A DNA stretch of 42,440 nucleotides, taken from assembly GCF_016803395.1 (NCBI RefSeq), contig NZ_JAEVHL010000029.1, forward strand, positions 1 to 42,440, in the 5' to 3' direction. This document shows positions 8,738 through 17,926 of this stretch, piece after piece; position 1 is the stretch's first letter, and each line of letters starts with the position of its first letter. The notes beneath the pieces were generated by a model. It searched no databases. It was not told the origin of the DNA and was given only the letters and a program-made list of their open reading frames with translations. A program made the position numbers and the translations under genes. This DNA comes from Micromonospora tarensis (GTDB taxonomy: Bacteria; Actinomycetota; Actinomycetes; Mycobacteriales; Micromonosporaceae).

Positions 8738-10434
8738 ATGGACCTTCCCACCGTCGACCTGCCTGCCCTGCCCGCGTTGCTGGCCGCGCCCGCGCCCGGC
8801 TGGGTGGAGACCACCGACGTGATCGTGGTGGGTTCCGGCGTGGCCGGATTGACCGCGGCGCTGCACCTGCGTGAGGCGGGTCTGCACGTCACGGTCGTTA
8901 CCAAGGTCAACATCGATGACGGCTCGACCCGGTGGGCACAGGGCGGTATCGCCGCCGTGCTCGACCCGGCCGACACCCCGGCGGCGCATGCCCGTGACAC
9001 CGAGATCGCCGGGGTCGGGCTGTGCGACAGGGCGGCGGTGCGGGTGCTGGTCGAGGAGGGCCCGACCCGGCTCCGCGAGCTGATCCGGATCGGTGCCGAG
9101 TTCGATCGCCACCCGGACGGCTCCCTGATGCTGACCCGCGAGGGCGGGCACCGGGCGGACCGGATCGTGCACGCCGGCGGCGACGCCACCGGCGCGGAGG
9201 TGCAGCGGGCCCTGCACGCGGCGGTGCAGCGGGACCCGTGGATCCGGTTGGTCGAGCACGCCCTCGTGCTTGACCTGCTGCGCGCGCCCGGTGACGGCCC
9301 GGACGGGCTCGGCCCGGCGTGTGGCATCACCCTGCACGTGCTCGGTGAGGGCAGCGAGGACGGCGTCGGCGCGCTGCTGGCCCGCGCGGTCGTGCTGGCC
9401 ACCGGTGGCATGGGCCAGATCTTCTCGGCCACCACCAACCCGGGGGTCTCCACCGGGGACGGGGTGGCGCTGGCGATGCGGGCCGGCGCGGCGGTGACCG
9501 ACGTGGAGTTCGTCCAGTTCCACCCGACCGCCCTGATCACCCCCGCCGGCCAGGGGGTGCCCGGTGCCGGGCACGCGCAGCAGCCGCTGGTCTCCGAGGC
9601 GCTGCGCGGCGAGGGCGCGTACCTGGTGGACTCCGACGGCAAGCGGTTCATGGTGGGCCAGCACGAGCTGGCCGAGCTGGCCCTCGGGACGTGGTCGCCA
9701 AGGGCATCCACCGGGTGCTGCTGGCCACCGGCGCGGAGCACGTCTTCCTCGACGCGCGGCACCTGGGTGGCGACTTCCTGGCCGGCCGCTTCCCCACCAT
9801 CGTGGCGTCCTGCCTGGCGATCGGCGTCGACCCGGCGACCGACCTGATCCCGGTGGCGCCGGCCGCCCACTACGCCTCCGGCGGCGTCCGGACGGATCTG
9901 CGCGGCCGTACCTCCATCCCCGGCCTGTACGCCTGTGGCGAGGTGGCCTGCACGGGCGTACACGGCGCGAACCGACTGGCCAGCAACTCGCTGCTGGAGG
10001 GCCTGGTCTTCTCCCGGCGGATCGCCGAGGACATCGCGGCCGGCCTGCCCGAGCAGGCCCAGCCGGCGGAGACCGGTGCCTGGCGCGGGGGTGCGGGCTG
10101 GGTGCTGCCGGCGGAGGTGACGCCGACCCTGCAACGGACGATGACCCGGGGGGCCGGGGTGCTCCGGTCGGCGACGACGTTGGCCGCGACGGCCGGGACG
10201 CTCACCGAGCTGGGCGTCGCCCGGGGCCGTCCGCGAACCGCCGACTGGGAGGCGACAAACCTGCTCACCGTGGCGTCGGCGCTGGTCGCCGCCGCGTACG
10301 CGCGCGGTGAGACCCGGGGTTGCCACTGGCGGGAGGACTTCCCGACGGCCGACGAGCGGTGGCTGGGCCACCTGGTCGGAGCGATCGGGGCGCAGGGCCG
10401 GGTGACGCAGCAGTGGGAGGGGACATCATCATGA
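8738..10434 (+). CDS. nadB: L-aspartate oxidase (frameshift near 9686)
   Basis: FAD enzyme oxidising aspartate to iminoaspartate, the first step of de novo NAD synthesis. [20 protein letters not shown] is the FAD-binding motif; [44 protein letters not shown] and [20 protein letters not shown] are family hallmarks. The frame breaks at about 9686: ggccctcggga lacks one C, and [12 protein letters not shown] is restored if it is added; the second half then runs to the stop at 10432-10434. The ATG at 8738 has G-rich sequence directly before it; a TTG at 8726 is an alternative start. It overlaps nadC by 4 bases. Confidence 0.92.
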
Positions 10435-11327
10435 CGGAGTCGACGCAGGCGGCGTTGCGGACGGCCGGGCTGGACCCGGCGCAGGTGCGGCGGGTGATCG
10501 AGGGCGCCCTGGTCGAGGACCTGGGCCCGGACTTCCTCGACGTGACAAGCGTGGCCACCATCGGGGCGGACCAGATCGACACCGCCGACCTGGTGGCCCG
10601 CGCGGACGGGGTGGTCGCCGGGATGGCCGTGGCCGCGGCCGTGTTCGAGCTGGTCGGCGAGGTGACCGGCTTCGGTCGTACCGTCGAGGTCTCGGTGTCG
10701 GCCCGCGACGGCGAGCGGGTGGCCCGCGGCGACGTGCTGGCGACGGTGACCGGCCCGACCCGGTTGCTGCTGACCGCCGAGCGGACGGCGCTCAACCTGC
10801 TCTGCCGGATGTCCGGGGTGGCCACCCACACCCGGGCCTGGGCGGACGCGCTGGCCGGCACGAAGGCGATGGTGTTGGACACCCGCAAGACGACGCCGGG
10901 TCTGCGGGCGCTGGAGAAGTACGCGGTGCGGGCCGGCGGCGGCACCAACAAGCGGATGGGCCTCTACGACGTGGCCATGATCAAGGACAACCACAAGCTG
11001 GCGGCCGGGAGCATCACGGCGGCCTACCGGCGGGTTCGGGAGGCGTTCCCGGAGGTGCCGGTGCAGGTCGAGGTGACGACTGTCGCCGAGGCGGTGGAGG
11101 CGGTGGAGGCCGGCGCGGACTTCCTGCTCTGCGACAACATGACGCCCGAGACGCTGGCCGAGGCGGTCGCGGCGGTGGGCGACCGGGCGGAGCTGGAGGC
11201 GACCGGCGGGCTGACCCTGGAGGTGGCGGGCCGGTACGCGGCCACCGGCGTCGACTTCCTCTCGGTGGGCGCGTTGACCCACTCGTCGCCGATCCTGGAC
11301 ATCGCGCTGGACCTGCGTACCGACTAG
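10431..11327 (+). CDS. nadC: Nicotinate-nucleotide diphosphorylase (carboxylating)
   Basis: 298 residues. Converts quinolinate and PRPP to nicotinate mononucleotide. Motifs: EGALVEDLGPDFLDVT near the N-terminus, TAERTALNLLCRMSGVAT, DTRKTTPGLRALEKYAVR (PRPP and quinolinate binding Arg/Lys), GGGTNKRMGLYD and the barrel strands VEVEV-type/LLCDNM and EATGGL. The start overlaps the nadB stop (ATGA at 10431-10434). nadA, the usual third partner, is not in this window. Confidence 0.96.
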   Translation: MTESTQAALRTAGLDPAQVRRVIEGALVEDLGPDFLDVTSVATIGADQIDTADLVARADGVVAGMAVAAAVFELVGEVTGFGRTVEVSVSARDGERVARGDVLATVTGPTRLLLTAERTALNLLCRMSGVATHTRAWADALAGTKAMVLDTRKTTPGLRALEKYAVRAGGGTNKRMGLYDVAMIKDNHKLAAGSITAAYRRVREAFPEVPVQVEVTTVAEAVEAVEAGADFLLCDNMTPETLAEAVAAVGDRAELEATGGLTLEVAGRYAATGVDFLSVGALTHSSPILDIALDLRTD

Positions 11328-11332
11328 TTGTC

Positions 11333-11338
11333 TAGGCT
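11333..11338 (+). promoter_or_regulatory. -10 element of coaX, leaderless configuration
   Basis: TAGGCT ends 6 bases before the GTG start at 11345; there is no Shine-Dalgarno sequence between nadC and coaX. This suggests coaX has its own promoter and a leaderless transcript. Confidence 0.5.
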
Positions 11339-11344
11339 GCGTGG

Positions 11345-12103
11345 GTGCTGCTCTGCATCGACATCGGAAACACCAACACCGTGCTGGCGACCTTCGACGG
11401 CGACAAGCTGGTGCACTCCTGGCGGATCAAGACCGATGCCCGCTCGACGGCGGACGAGCTGGGCCTGATGTTCCGGGGTCTGCTCGCCGGGGACAACGTC
11501 GAGATCACCGGGGTGGCCGCCTGCTCGACGGTGCCGGCCGCGCTGCGGTCGTTGCGCACCATGCTCAGCCGTTACTACGCCGAGCTGCCGAGCGTCGTCG
11601 TCGAGCCCGGGGTGCGCACCGGCGTGCAGTTGGCGATCGACAACCCGAAGGAGGTGGGCGCGGACCGGGTGGTGAACACGCTTGCCGCGTACACCCTCTA
11701 CGGCGGGCCGTCGATCGTGGTGGACTTCGGCACCACCACCAACTTCGACGTGATCAGCGGGCGCGGCGAGTTCCTCGGTGGCGCGTTCGCCCCGGGCATC
11801 GAGATCTCCTTCGACGCGCTGGCGGCCCGCGCGGCCCAGCTGCGGAAGGTAGAGGCCACCAAGCCCCGCTCGGTGATCGGCAAGAACACCGTGGAGTGCC
11901 TCCAGGCCGGTCTGTACTTCGGCTTCGCCGGCCAGGTGGACCGGATCGTCGAGCGGATGACCGAGGAGCTGGGCGAGGTGCGGGCGGTCATCGCGACCGG
12001 TGGCCTGGCCGCGCTGGTGATCAACGAGTGCCGCAGCATCACCCACCACGAGCCGATGATCACGCTGATCGGCCTCCGGATGGTCTACGAACGCAACCTG
12101 TGA
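11345..12103 (+). CDS. coaX: Type III pantothenate kinase
   Basis: 252 residues. Phosphorylates pantothenate, the first step from pantothenate to CoA, and so follows on from panC and panD upstream. Type III features: N-terminal MLLCIDIGNTNTVLATFDG (DxGNT phosphate motif), PKEVGADRVVNTLAAY, SIVVDFGTTTNFDVI (second phosphate motif), GGAFAPGIEIS and AVIATGGLA. The GTG start is supported by the -10 hexamer 6 bases upstream. It converges with the methyltransferase at 12141, 37 bases away. Confidence 0.96.
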   Translation: MLLCIDIGNTNTVLATFDGDKLVHSWRIKTDARSTADELGLMFRGLLAGDNVEITGVAACSTVPAALRSLRTMLSRYYAELPSVVVEPGVRTGVQLAIDNPKEVGADRVVNTLAAYTLYGGPSIVVDFGTTTNFDVISGRGEFLGGAFAPGIEISFDALAARAAQLRKVEATKPRSVIGKNTVECLQAGLYFGFAGQVDRIVERMTEELGEVRAVIATGGLAALVINECRSITHHEPMITLIGLRMVYERNL

Positions 12104-12140
12104 TGGCCGGCCGGCGTCGGGGGCGGCCTTCGCGCCGGTT

Positions 12141-12881
12141 TCAGCGCCGCCGTGCGCGCAGCACCAGCGTCCGGTACGGCAGCTCGATGGTTTCCCGGCC
12201 GACCAGGGCGGGGTGGCTGTCCAGCAGCTCGGCGAGTTCGCGCTGAACCCGCTGCTGGTCGTCCGTGGAGGCGGTGAGCCAGTACGAACGGGTGCGGATC
12301 ATTCCGAACAGTTCGTCCGGCGTGAGCGTGGTGTGGTGGGTGAACTCGCGGGTCTCGACGGCGTCGAAGGCGGGGCCGAAGTCGGCGTACTCTCCGATGA
12401 CCAGGCTGGCCGACTTGTCCCCGAAGTGGGCGATACGGCCCAGCTCGGCCACCCAGTCGACGCTGCCGTCCCGGATGTTCCAGATGGGGGCGAAGATGCC
12501 ACCGGGGCGCAGCACCCGGGCGATCTCGGTGTGCGCGGGCTCCCGGTCGAACCAGTGGTACGCCGTCCCCGCCAGCACCGCGTCCGCCGTCGAGTCCGGC
12601 AGCGGCACGGACTCGGCGCTGCCGGCCAGCGCCGTCGTGCCCGGGGTGCTCTCCGCGAGCTGCGCGCGCATTTCCGGATCGGGCTCGACGGGTACGACCT
12701 CGTGGCCCAGGTCCAGCAGCGCGCGGGTCAGGATGCCGGTGCCCGCTGCGAGATCGACGACCCGGGCGGTGCCGAGCCCGTCAAGTGCCCAGCGGACCGC
12801 AGCTTCCGGATAACGCGGTCGAAAGCGGTCGTAATCGCTCGCAGCGGCCCCGAAGGAGAGGGCATGAGTGTGATCGACCAT
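12141..12881 (-). CDS. Class I SAM-dependent methyltransferase
   Basis: 246 residues. ARVVDLAAGTGILTRALLDL is the SAM-binding motif I, followed by VVPVEPDPEM (acidic residue for the ribose) and ADAVLAGTAYHWFDREPAHT, the layout of Methyltransf_11-type enzymes; the HWF after motif IV is common in this group. Substrate unknown. The start at 12881 is supported by a -10-like TAACCT on the minus strand (12889-12894) ending 7 bases upstream, with no Shine-Dalgarno. Longer in-frame extensions upstream run across unrelated DNA and are rejected. Confidence 0.85.
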   Translation of the reverse strand: MVDHTHALSFGAAASDYDRFRPRYPEAAVRWALDGLGTARVVDLAAGTGILTRALLDLGHEVVPVEPDPEMRAQLAESTPGTTALAGSAESVPLPDSTADAVLAGTAYHWFDREPAHTEIARVLRPGGIFAPIWNIRDGSVDWVAELGRIAHFGDKSASLVIGEYADFGPAFDAVETREFTHHTTLTPDELFGMIRTRSYWLTASTDDQQRVQRELAELLDSHPALVGRETIELPYRTLVLRARRR

Positions 12882-12989
12882 GACGGGCAGGTTATCCGAC
12901 AACGACCTTCGGACCGCCGAGCCCGCTCGGGTTTGACGCCGGCCGCCGAGGCGCGGCGACCGCTGCCGGTCGCGCGCCAGCCCTTTTCC

Positions 12990-13974
12990 GAGGAGGTCCG
13001 CGTCCGGCAGTGTTACGTCGACCTGATCGTCCGACCACAGCCGCAGGGAAATGGGCCGTACCCGAGCCGCCACGCTGCCCAGTCGACGCGATTCACCACA
13101 CCGGCGCGGCTGCGTCGAGGTGAAACGCCGATGTGACAACTGCTGCGTGACCGGCGGCGGCCGACCGTTCGTGACCCACAGCAATGCGTTGAACACCGAT
13201 CTGTATCCGCGAATCGCTCCGGAACTGTTTCTCAGGCGGGCCGTGGTTGGCGGCGCCGAGCGAGTCTTCGAGATCAACCGCGAGTTCGGTAATGAGGGTG
13301 TCGACCCCGCGCAGTCGCCGGAGTTCGCGATGTTGGAGACGTACCAGAGGTACGACGACTACGACAGCATGGCCGAGGCCGACCCGAAATCTGGTGCGGC
13401 AGGGGGCCATCGTGGTCGGCTGCTCGACGACGGTGACCACGCCGCCGGGCGGGAGTTCGCCCTGGGCGGCGAGTGGCGGCCGGGGCCGCTGTTGGGGGTG
13501 CTTTCCGAGGTGCTTGGCGACCAGCCACGGTCCGCACCGAACGCACCCGGCTGGTGGCGTGCGGCGACCGGATGGGATTGGCGGTGAACCCGAAGTCGGA
13601 TCCGGGCAAGTTGGCCGAGGAACTGGTTGTAGCGGTATGGCGGCAGCCACCTTCGTCGGGGGAGCGCCCGGCGGAGACCAACGCGCTCACCAGGTGCACT
13701 GCGGCGAGCCGGGGCTGGCCGAGAAGTGCGCCCGCTGTCGCGGCTCCGAGCTGGTCGAGCCGGTCGCGCGGCGGGCGCGGCTGGTCGCCCAGAGGCAGCT
13801 GGTGGCTGGTTGCGACGACGAGGCGATGCGCCTCGACGAGGACTTTCTTCGGGCGATGGAGTATGCAATCCCGCCGGCCGGCCGTATGAGAATGGGAATC
13901 GGCCGACTGTTGATGGTCCGGACCGGCTGGGAATTCGGGAAACCATCCGCTTCCCGTTGGGCGGTCCGGAGTAG
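12990..13974 (+). pseudogene. lysS: Decayed class II lysyl-tRNA synthetase relic
   Basis: From 13153 to about 13377 one frame reads [36 protein letters not shown] and [20 protein letters not shown], the class II motif 2 region of LysRS. Later pieces lie in other frames: [34 protein letters not shown]...[20 protein letters not shown] then GRLLMVRTG (motif 3, degenerate), and finally [14 protein letters not shown] ending at 13974. A possible N-terminal fragment (EEVRVRQ...PYP, from 12990) suggests that the anticodon-binding domain and motif 1 were deleted between about 13090 and 13150. Substitutions plus deletion show genuine decay, unlike the one-base breaks elsewhere. It sits just upstream of lsr2 and clpC, a place where I recall lysS in related genomes. 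The N-terminal piece is the weakest part. Confidence 0.75.
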
Positions 13975-14013
13975 TCCCGCCCACGGCGCGCGGCGAGCCG
14001 TAACGGCATCCTA

Positions 14014-14044
14014 TTGACGCGACGAGCGGCGCGCGGGTTATTGT
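14014..14044 (+). promoter_or_regulatory. Promoter of lsr2
   Basis: TTGACG at 14014-14019 and TTATTG/TATTGT at 14038-14044 with an 18-19 bp spacer, a good primary-sigma-type promoter in otherwise GC-rich DNA. It would give a leader of about 35 bases containing the inverted repeat at 14054-14070. Confidence 0.6.
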
Positions 14045-14053
14045 GCTCTCGTT

Positions 14054-14070
14054 AGCAGGAGCATCCTGCT
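14054..14070 (+). promoter_or_regulatory. Inverted repeat in the lsr2 leader
   Basis: AGCAGGA-GCA-TCCTGCT, a perfect 7-bp dyad with 3-bp centre. It lies just after the predicted transcription start and directly before the Shine-Dalgarno AAAGGA (14073-14078). It could be a repressor operator or a small RNA hairpin near the ribosome site. Confidence 0.55.
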
Positions 14071-14087
14071 CGAAAGGAATGTGGGAC

Positions 14088-14432
14088 GTGGCCAAGCAGA
14101 TCATTCACAAGCTGGTCGATGACCTGGACGGCGGGGACGCGGACGAGACCGTCAAGTTCGCCCTCGACGGTGTTCAGTACGAGATCGACCTGTCGAGTGC
14201 CAACGCCGCGAAATTGCGCGACGCTTTTGCCTCGTACGTGGGCGCGGGCACGAAGGTCGGTCGGGGTGGCGTCGTGATCGGTGGGCGGGCCGCCCGCGGT
14301 CGTGGTGGCGCGACCGCCGATCGGGAGCAGAACAAGGCGATCCGGGAGTGGGCCAAGAAGGCCGGCAAGGACATCTCGGACCGGGGTCGTATCCCGCAGG
14401 AGATCGTCGACGAGTTCCACGCGAAGCGCTGA
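14088..14432 (+). CDS. lsr2: Lsr2 nucleoid-associated protein / xenogeneic silencer
   Basis: 114 residues, the normal Lsr2 length. N-terminal oligomerisation domain MAKQIIHKLVDDLDGGDADE followed by VKFALDGVQYEIDLS; C-terminal DNA-binding domain with NKAIREWAKKAGKDISDRGR and IPQEIVDEFHAKR. The AT-hook-like segment between the two domains is replaced here by RGRGG near residue 72, with the RGR-type DNA contact at SDRGR. GTG start with AAAGGA 9 bases upstream. Lsr2 coats AT-rich DNA and silences acquired genes. Its gene lies between the lysS relic and clpC, has its own promoter and a leader hairpin. Confidence 0.95.
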   Translation: MAKQIIHKLVDDLDGGDADETVKFALDGVQYEIDLSSANAAKLRDAFASYVGAGTKVGRGGVVIGGRAARGRGGATADREQNKAIREWAKKAGKDISDRGRIPQEIVDEFHAKR

Positions 14433-14520
14433 TCAACCAGCAGCGGTCGCGGCCAGCCGTTACCGCGGGCGACACCGACGCCGGGCCGGAGCAGTTCTCC
14501 GGGCCGGCGTCGCCGTATCC

Positions 14521-14558
14521 GTCGACGGTCGGGAAGCATGTCGACGGTCGGGAAGCAT
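14521..14558 (+). repeat. Perfect 19-bp tandem duplication in the lsr2-clpC intergenic region
   Basis: GTCGACGGTCGGGAAGCAT occurs at 14521-14539 and again at 14540-14558 with no mismatch. It lies directly before the DnaA-box cluster. Confidence 0.9.
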
Positions 14559-14574
14559 TCCGGGTCGACCGGCG

Positions 14575-14617
14575 TTATCCACAACCAGTGGAGCAGTCAT
14601 CCACAACCTGTGGACAA
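14575..14617. promoter_or_regulatory. Cluster of three DnaA boxes between lsr2 and clpC
   Basis: TTATCCACA (14575-14583, the exact bacterial consensus), TCATCCACA (14597-14605, one change) and TGTGGACAA (14609-14617), which is TTGTCCACA, the actinomycete-preferred box, on the minus strand. A weaker TTGTCCAAA is at 14778-14786. There is no gene between 14433 and 14945, so the boxes are not a by-product of coding. The cluster may regulate clpC (or lsr2) or titrate DnaA. It is not next to dnaA/dnaN. Confidence 0.65.
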
Positions 14618-14945
14618 CCGTCCAGGGGTCGGGCGGAACGCTCGCCGCGACCGCCACCCGGCCCGCCGGGGCCTCCCGAAGCGCCTCCGAAGCCGGAACA
14701 GCGCCTCGATCGCGCCAGTCGGATTTCGCTCTGCGCGTAGCGACAGGGCTACCGGAACACCTCCTGAGCGCGGACGGTTGTCCAAAACGACGTGGAACCG
14801 ACCCGGACCGGAGACACACGACCTCAGCTGAGTCGGTCAGCGACGATAGAGTAAGGAGGCGCGGACGCCCGTCCCGGACGTTCGTGCACCGGCCCCGCCA
14901 AGATCTTGACCATCAAGGCGCACGGCACGTGAGGAGCACGAGGGC

Positions 14946-17489
14946 ATGTTCGAGCGGTTCACCGACCGAGCGCGACGGGTTGTCGTCCTGGCCCAAGAAG
15001 AGGCCCGGATGCTCAACCACAACTACATCGGTACGGAACACATCCTGCTGGGCCTGATCCACGAAGGTGAAGGCGTCGCGGCAAAGGCCCTGGAGAGCCT
15101 CGGCATCTCCCTGGAGGGCGTCCGCCAGCAGGTCGAGGAGATCATCGGCCAGGGTCAGCAGGCGCCGAGCGGGCACATCCCGTTCACGCCGCGGGCCAAG
15201 AAGGTGCTGGAGCTGTCGCTGCGCGAGGCGCTGCAGCTCGGCCACAACTACATCGGCACCGAGCACATCCTGCTCGGGCTGATCCGCGAGGGCGAGGGCG
15301 TTGCCGCCCAGGTGCTGGTCAAGCTCGGCGCCGACCTCAACCGGGTCCGCCAGCAGGTGATCCAGCTGCTCTCCGGCTACCAGGGCAAGGAGCCGGCCGC
15401 CGCTGGCGCCGCGCCGGGTGAGGCCGCGCCGTCGACCAGCCTGGTGCTGGACCAGTTCGGCCGCAACCTGACCCAGGCCGCCCGCGAGGGCAAGCTCGAC
15501 CCGGTCATCGGGCGCGAGAAGGAAATCGAGCGGGTCATGCAGGTGCTCTCCCGCCGTACCAAGAACAACCCGGTCCTGATCGGTGAGCCCGGCGTCGGTA
15601 AGACCGCAGTGGTGGAGGGGCTCTCCCAGAAGATCATCAAGGGCGAGGTGCCCGAGACGCTCAAGGACAAGCAGCTCTACACGCTTGACCTCGGTGCGCT
15701 CGTCGCCGGCTCCCGCTACCGCGGTGACTTCGAGGAGCGCCTCAAGAAGGTGCTCAAGGAGATCCGCACCCGCGGCGACATCATCCTGTTCATCGACGAG
15801 ATCCACACCCTGGTGGGTGCGGGTGCCGCCGAGGGCGCGATCGACGCCGCCAGCATCCTCAAGCCGATGCTCGCCCGTGGTGAGCTGCAGACCATCGGTG
15901 CCACCACGCTCGACGAGTACCGCAAGCACCTGGAGAAGGACGCCGCTCTCGAGCGCCGCTTCCAGCCGATCCAGGTGGGTGAGCCGTCGCTGGCGCACAC
16001 CATCGAGATCCTCAAGGGCCTGCGTGACCGCTACGAGGCGCACCACCGGGTGAGCATCACCGACGCCGCCCTCGTGGCTGCCGCGACTCTGGCCGATCGA
16101 TACATCTCCGACCGCTTCCTGCCGGACAAGGCGATCGACCTGATCGACGAGGCCGGTGCCCGGATGCGGATCCGTCGGATGACCGCGCCGCCAGACCTGC
16201 GTGACTTCGACGAGCGCATCGCCCAGGTGCGTCGCGACAAGGAGTCCGCGATCGACGCGCAGGACTTCGAGCGCGCCGCCCAGCTGCGGGACAAGGAGAA
16301 GCAGCTCCTTGGCCAGAAGGCGCAGCGGGAGAAGGAGTGGAAGGCCGGTGACCTGGACGTCGTCAGCGAGGTTGACGACGAGCAGATCGCCGAGGTGCTC
16401 GGCAACTGGACCGGCATCCCGGTCTACAAGCTGACCGAGGAGGAGACCTCACGCCTGCTGCGCATGGAGGACGAGCTGCACAAGCGCGTCATCGGCCAGG
16501 AGGATGCGGTCAAGGCGGTCTCGAAGGCGATCCGGCGTACCCGGGCCGGCCTGAAGGACCCGAAGCGCCCGTCGGGCTCGTTCATCTTCGCCGGCCCGTC
16601 CGGTGTCGGTAAGACCGAGCTGTCCAAGGCGCTCGCCGAGTTCCTCTTCGGCAGCGAGGATGCCCTCATCCAGCTGGACATGTCCGAGTTCCACGACCGC
16701 TACACGGTCTCCCGACTCGTGGGTGCCCCTCCCGGCTACGTCGGCTACGACGAGGGCGGGCAGCTGACCGAGAAGGTGCGGCGTCGGCCGTTCTCGGTGG
16801 TCCTCTTCGACGAGATCGAGAAGGCCCACCCGGACGTGTTCAACACGCTCCTGCAGATCCTCGAAGACGGTCGGCTCACCGACGGCCAGGGTCGGATCGT
16901 GGACTTCAAGAACACGGTCATCATCCTGACCACCAACCTGGGCACCAGGGACGTCGCCAAGGCGGTGTCGCTCGGCTTCCAGCAGTCGGAGGACTCCGAG
17001 TCCACCTACGACCGGATGAAGCAGAAGGTCAACGACGAGCTCAAGCAGCACTTCCGGCCTGAGTTCCTGAACCGGATCGACGACACCATCGTCTTCCACC
17101 AGCTGCGCCAGAACGAGATCCTCTCGATCGTGGACATCATGATCCAGCGGATCGAAGGTCAGTTGCGCAACAAGGACATGGGTCTGGAGCTGACCGACAA
17201 CGCCAAGAAGTACCTGGCGGCGAAGGGCTTCGACCCGGTGCTCGGTGCCCGTCCGCTTCGTCGCACGATCCAGCGCGACATCGAGGACAACCTCTCCGAG
17301 CGGATCCTGTTCAACGAGCTGACCCCGGGTCAGATCGTCGTGGTGGACTGCGAGGGCGACCCGAACGACATCGACAAGTCCAAGCTCGTCTTCCGGGGCG
17401 CGGAGAAGCCGGTCGAAGTTCCGGACGCCGTGCCGGCCGACCTCGGCGGCACTGCCGCTGGCACCGCCGCCGCAGGCGCGGACGAGTAG
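14946..17489 (+). CDS. clpC: ATP-dependent Clp protease ATP-binding subunit ClpC
   Basis: 847 residues, full length. Two Clp_N repeats (about 1-145, each with [14 protein letters not shown]). First AAA module with Walker A GEPGVGKT (213-220) and Walker B ILFIDEIH; a UVR-type segment near 430-460; second AAA module with Walker A GPSGVGKT at about 550-557 and [18 protein letters not shown] at about 676-678 is the loop that docks on ClpP. It unfolds substrates for ClpP and also acts as a disaggregase. It is monocistronic: a 500-base intergenic region with DnaA boxes upstream and a strong terminator downstream. A weak -10-like TAGAGT is at 14847-14852. Confidence 0.98.
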   Translation: MFERFTDRARRVVVLAQEEARMLNHNYIGTEHILLGLIHEGEGVAAKALESLGISLEGVRQQVEEIIGQGQQAPSGHIPFTPRAKKVLELSLREALQLGHNYIGTEHILLGLIREGEGVAAQVLVKLGADLNRVRQQVIQLLSGYQGKEPAAAGAAPGEAAPSTSLVLDQFGRNLTQAAREGKLDPVIGREKEIERVMQVLSRRTKNNPVLIGEPGVGKTAVVEGLSQKIIKGEVPETLKDKQLYTLDLGALVAGSRYRGDFEERLKKVLKEIRTRGDIILFIDEIHTLVGAGAAEGAIDAASILKPMLARGELQTIGATTLDEYRKHLEKDAALERRFQPIQVGEPSLAHTIEILKGLRDRYEAHHRVSITDAALVAAATLADRYISDRFLPDKAIDLIDEAGARMRIRRMTAPPDLRDFDERIAQVRRDKESAIDAQDFERAAQLRDKEKQLLGQKAQREKEWKAGDLDVVSEVDDEQIAEVLGNWTGIPVYKLTEEETSRLLRMEDELHKRVIGQEDAVKAVSKAIRRTRAGLKDPKRPSGSFIFAGPSGVGKTELSKALAEFLFGSEDALIQLDMSEFHDRYTVSRLVGAPPGYVGYDEGGQLTEKVRRRPFSVVLFDEIEKAHPDVFNTLLQILEDGRLTDGQGRIVDFKNTVIILTTNLGTRDVAKAVSLGFQQSEDSESTYDRMKQKVNDELKQHFRPEFLNRIDDTIVFHQLRQNEILSIVDIMIQRIEGQLRNKDMGLELTDNAKKYLAAKGFDPVLGARPLRRTIQRDIEDNLSERILFNELTPGQIVVVDCEGDPNDIDKSKLVFRGAEKPVEVPDAVPADLGGTAAGTAAAGADE

Positions 17490-17503
17490 CACAACCAGCA
17501 GGG

Positions 17504-17544
17504 GGCGGGGCCCCGGTGGCGCAAGCCACCGGGGCCCCGCCTTT
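17504..17544 (+). terminator. Rho-independent terminator after clpC
   Basis: A perfect 17-bp stem (17504-17520 with 17525-17541) closed by a GCAA tetraloop and followed by TTT. It begins 14 bases after the clpC stop. Confidence 0.9.
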
Positions 17545-17547
17545 CGT

Positions 17548-17926
17548 CGTCCCGCGCCTGCGGTATCCCCTTCGGGCCCCTTCGGCGGCCTGCGGTGCGT
17601 GAGGTGCGCGAGGTGCCTGCGGTGCATGCGGGTCTGCGGGTCAGCGGTGTTGCGGGCGCGCAAATCCGTCTGGCCGCGCTTATTTGTGTGGCCGCGTCCA
17701 AGAGCGCGCGGCCATGGGGTTTGTGTGCAAGATCGTGCAACATCCTGGTTGTACGGGTGTCCCTCTACGCTCGATGCCACTACTTCGTGGATCGAGCGCG
17801 ATCTTGACTTCGCCGACGCCGACGCCGACGCCGGCGCCGGTGCGCTGCGCCATGGCCCGGGGAAGGTGGGGAGCGTGCGGAGTGCGGGGAGGCGCTGAGT
17901 GACGGGCGGGACGACGAGCGGCCGGG
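17548..17926. other. Intergenic stretch with simple repeats, no gene seen
   Basis: Between the clpC terminator and the mutY stop. It contains repeated AGGTGC/GGTGCG words (about 17590-17625) and a GCCGAC triplet repeat (about 17814-17840). The middle is somewhat less GC-rich (TTATTTGTGTGG, near 17680). I found no convincing ORF, tRNA or small-RNA signature. Confidence 0.5.

Noticed and set aside
7684..10371. Minus-strand open frame of about 895 codons opposite the lipoprotein and nadB
   Set aside because: Composition is Arg/Pro/Gly-rich low complexity with no family motif, and the plus strand carries well-recognised genes. It is a GC-driven mirror frame.
14575..14617. Chromosome origin (oriC)
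   Set aside because: Only three or four boxes, with no AT-rich unwinding element and no dnaA, dnaN, rpmH or parB nearby.
14700..14945. ClgR or HspR/HAIR-type operator upstream of clpC
   Set aside because: Inverted words such as TCGCT...AGCGA exist, but spacing and sequence do not match the consensus sites I know closely enough.
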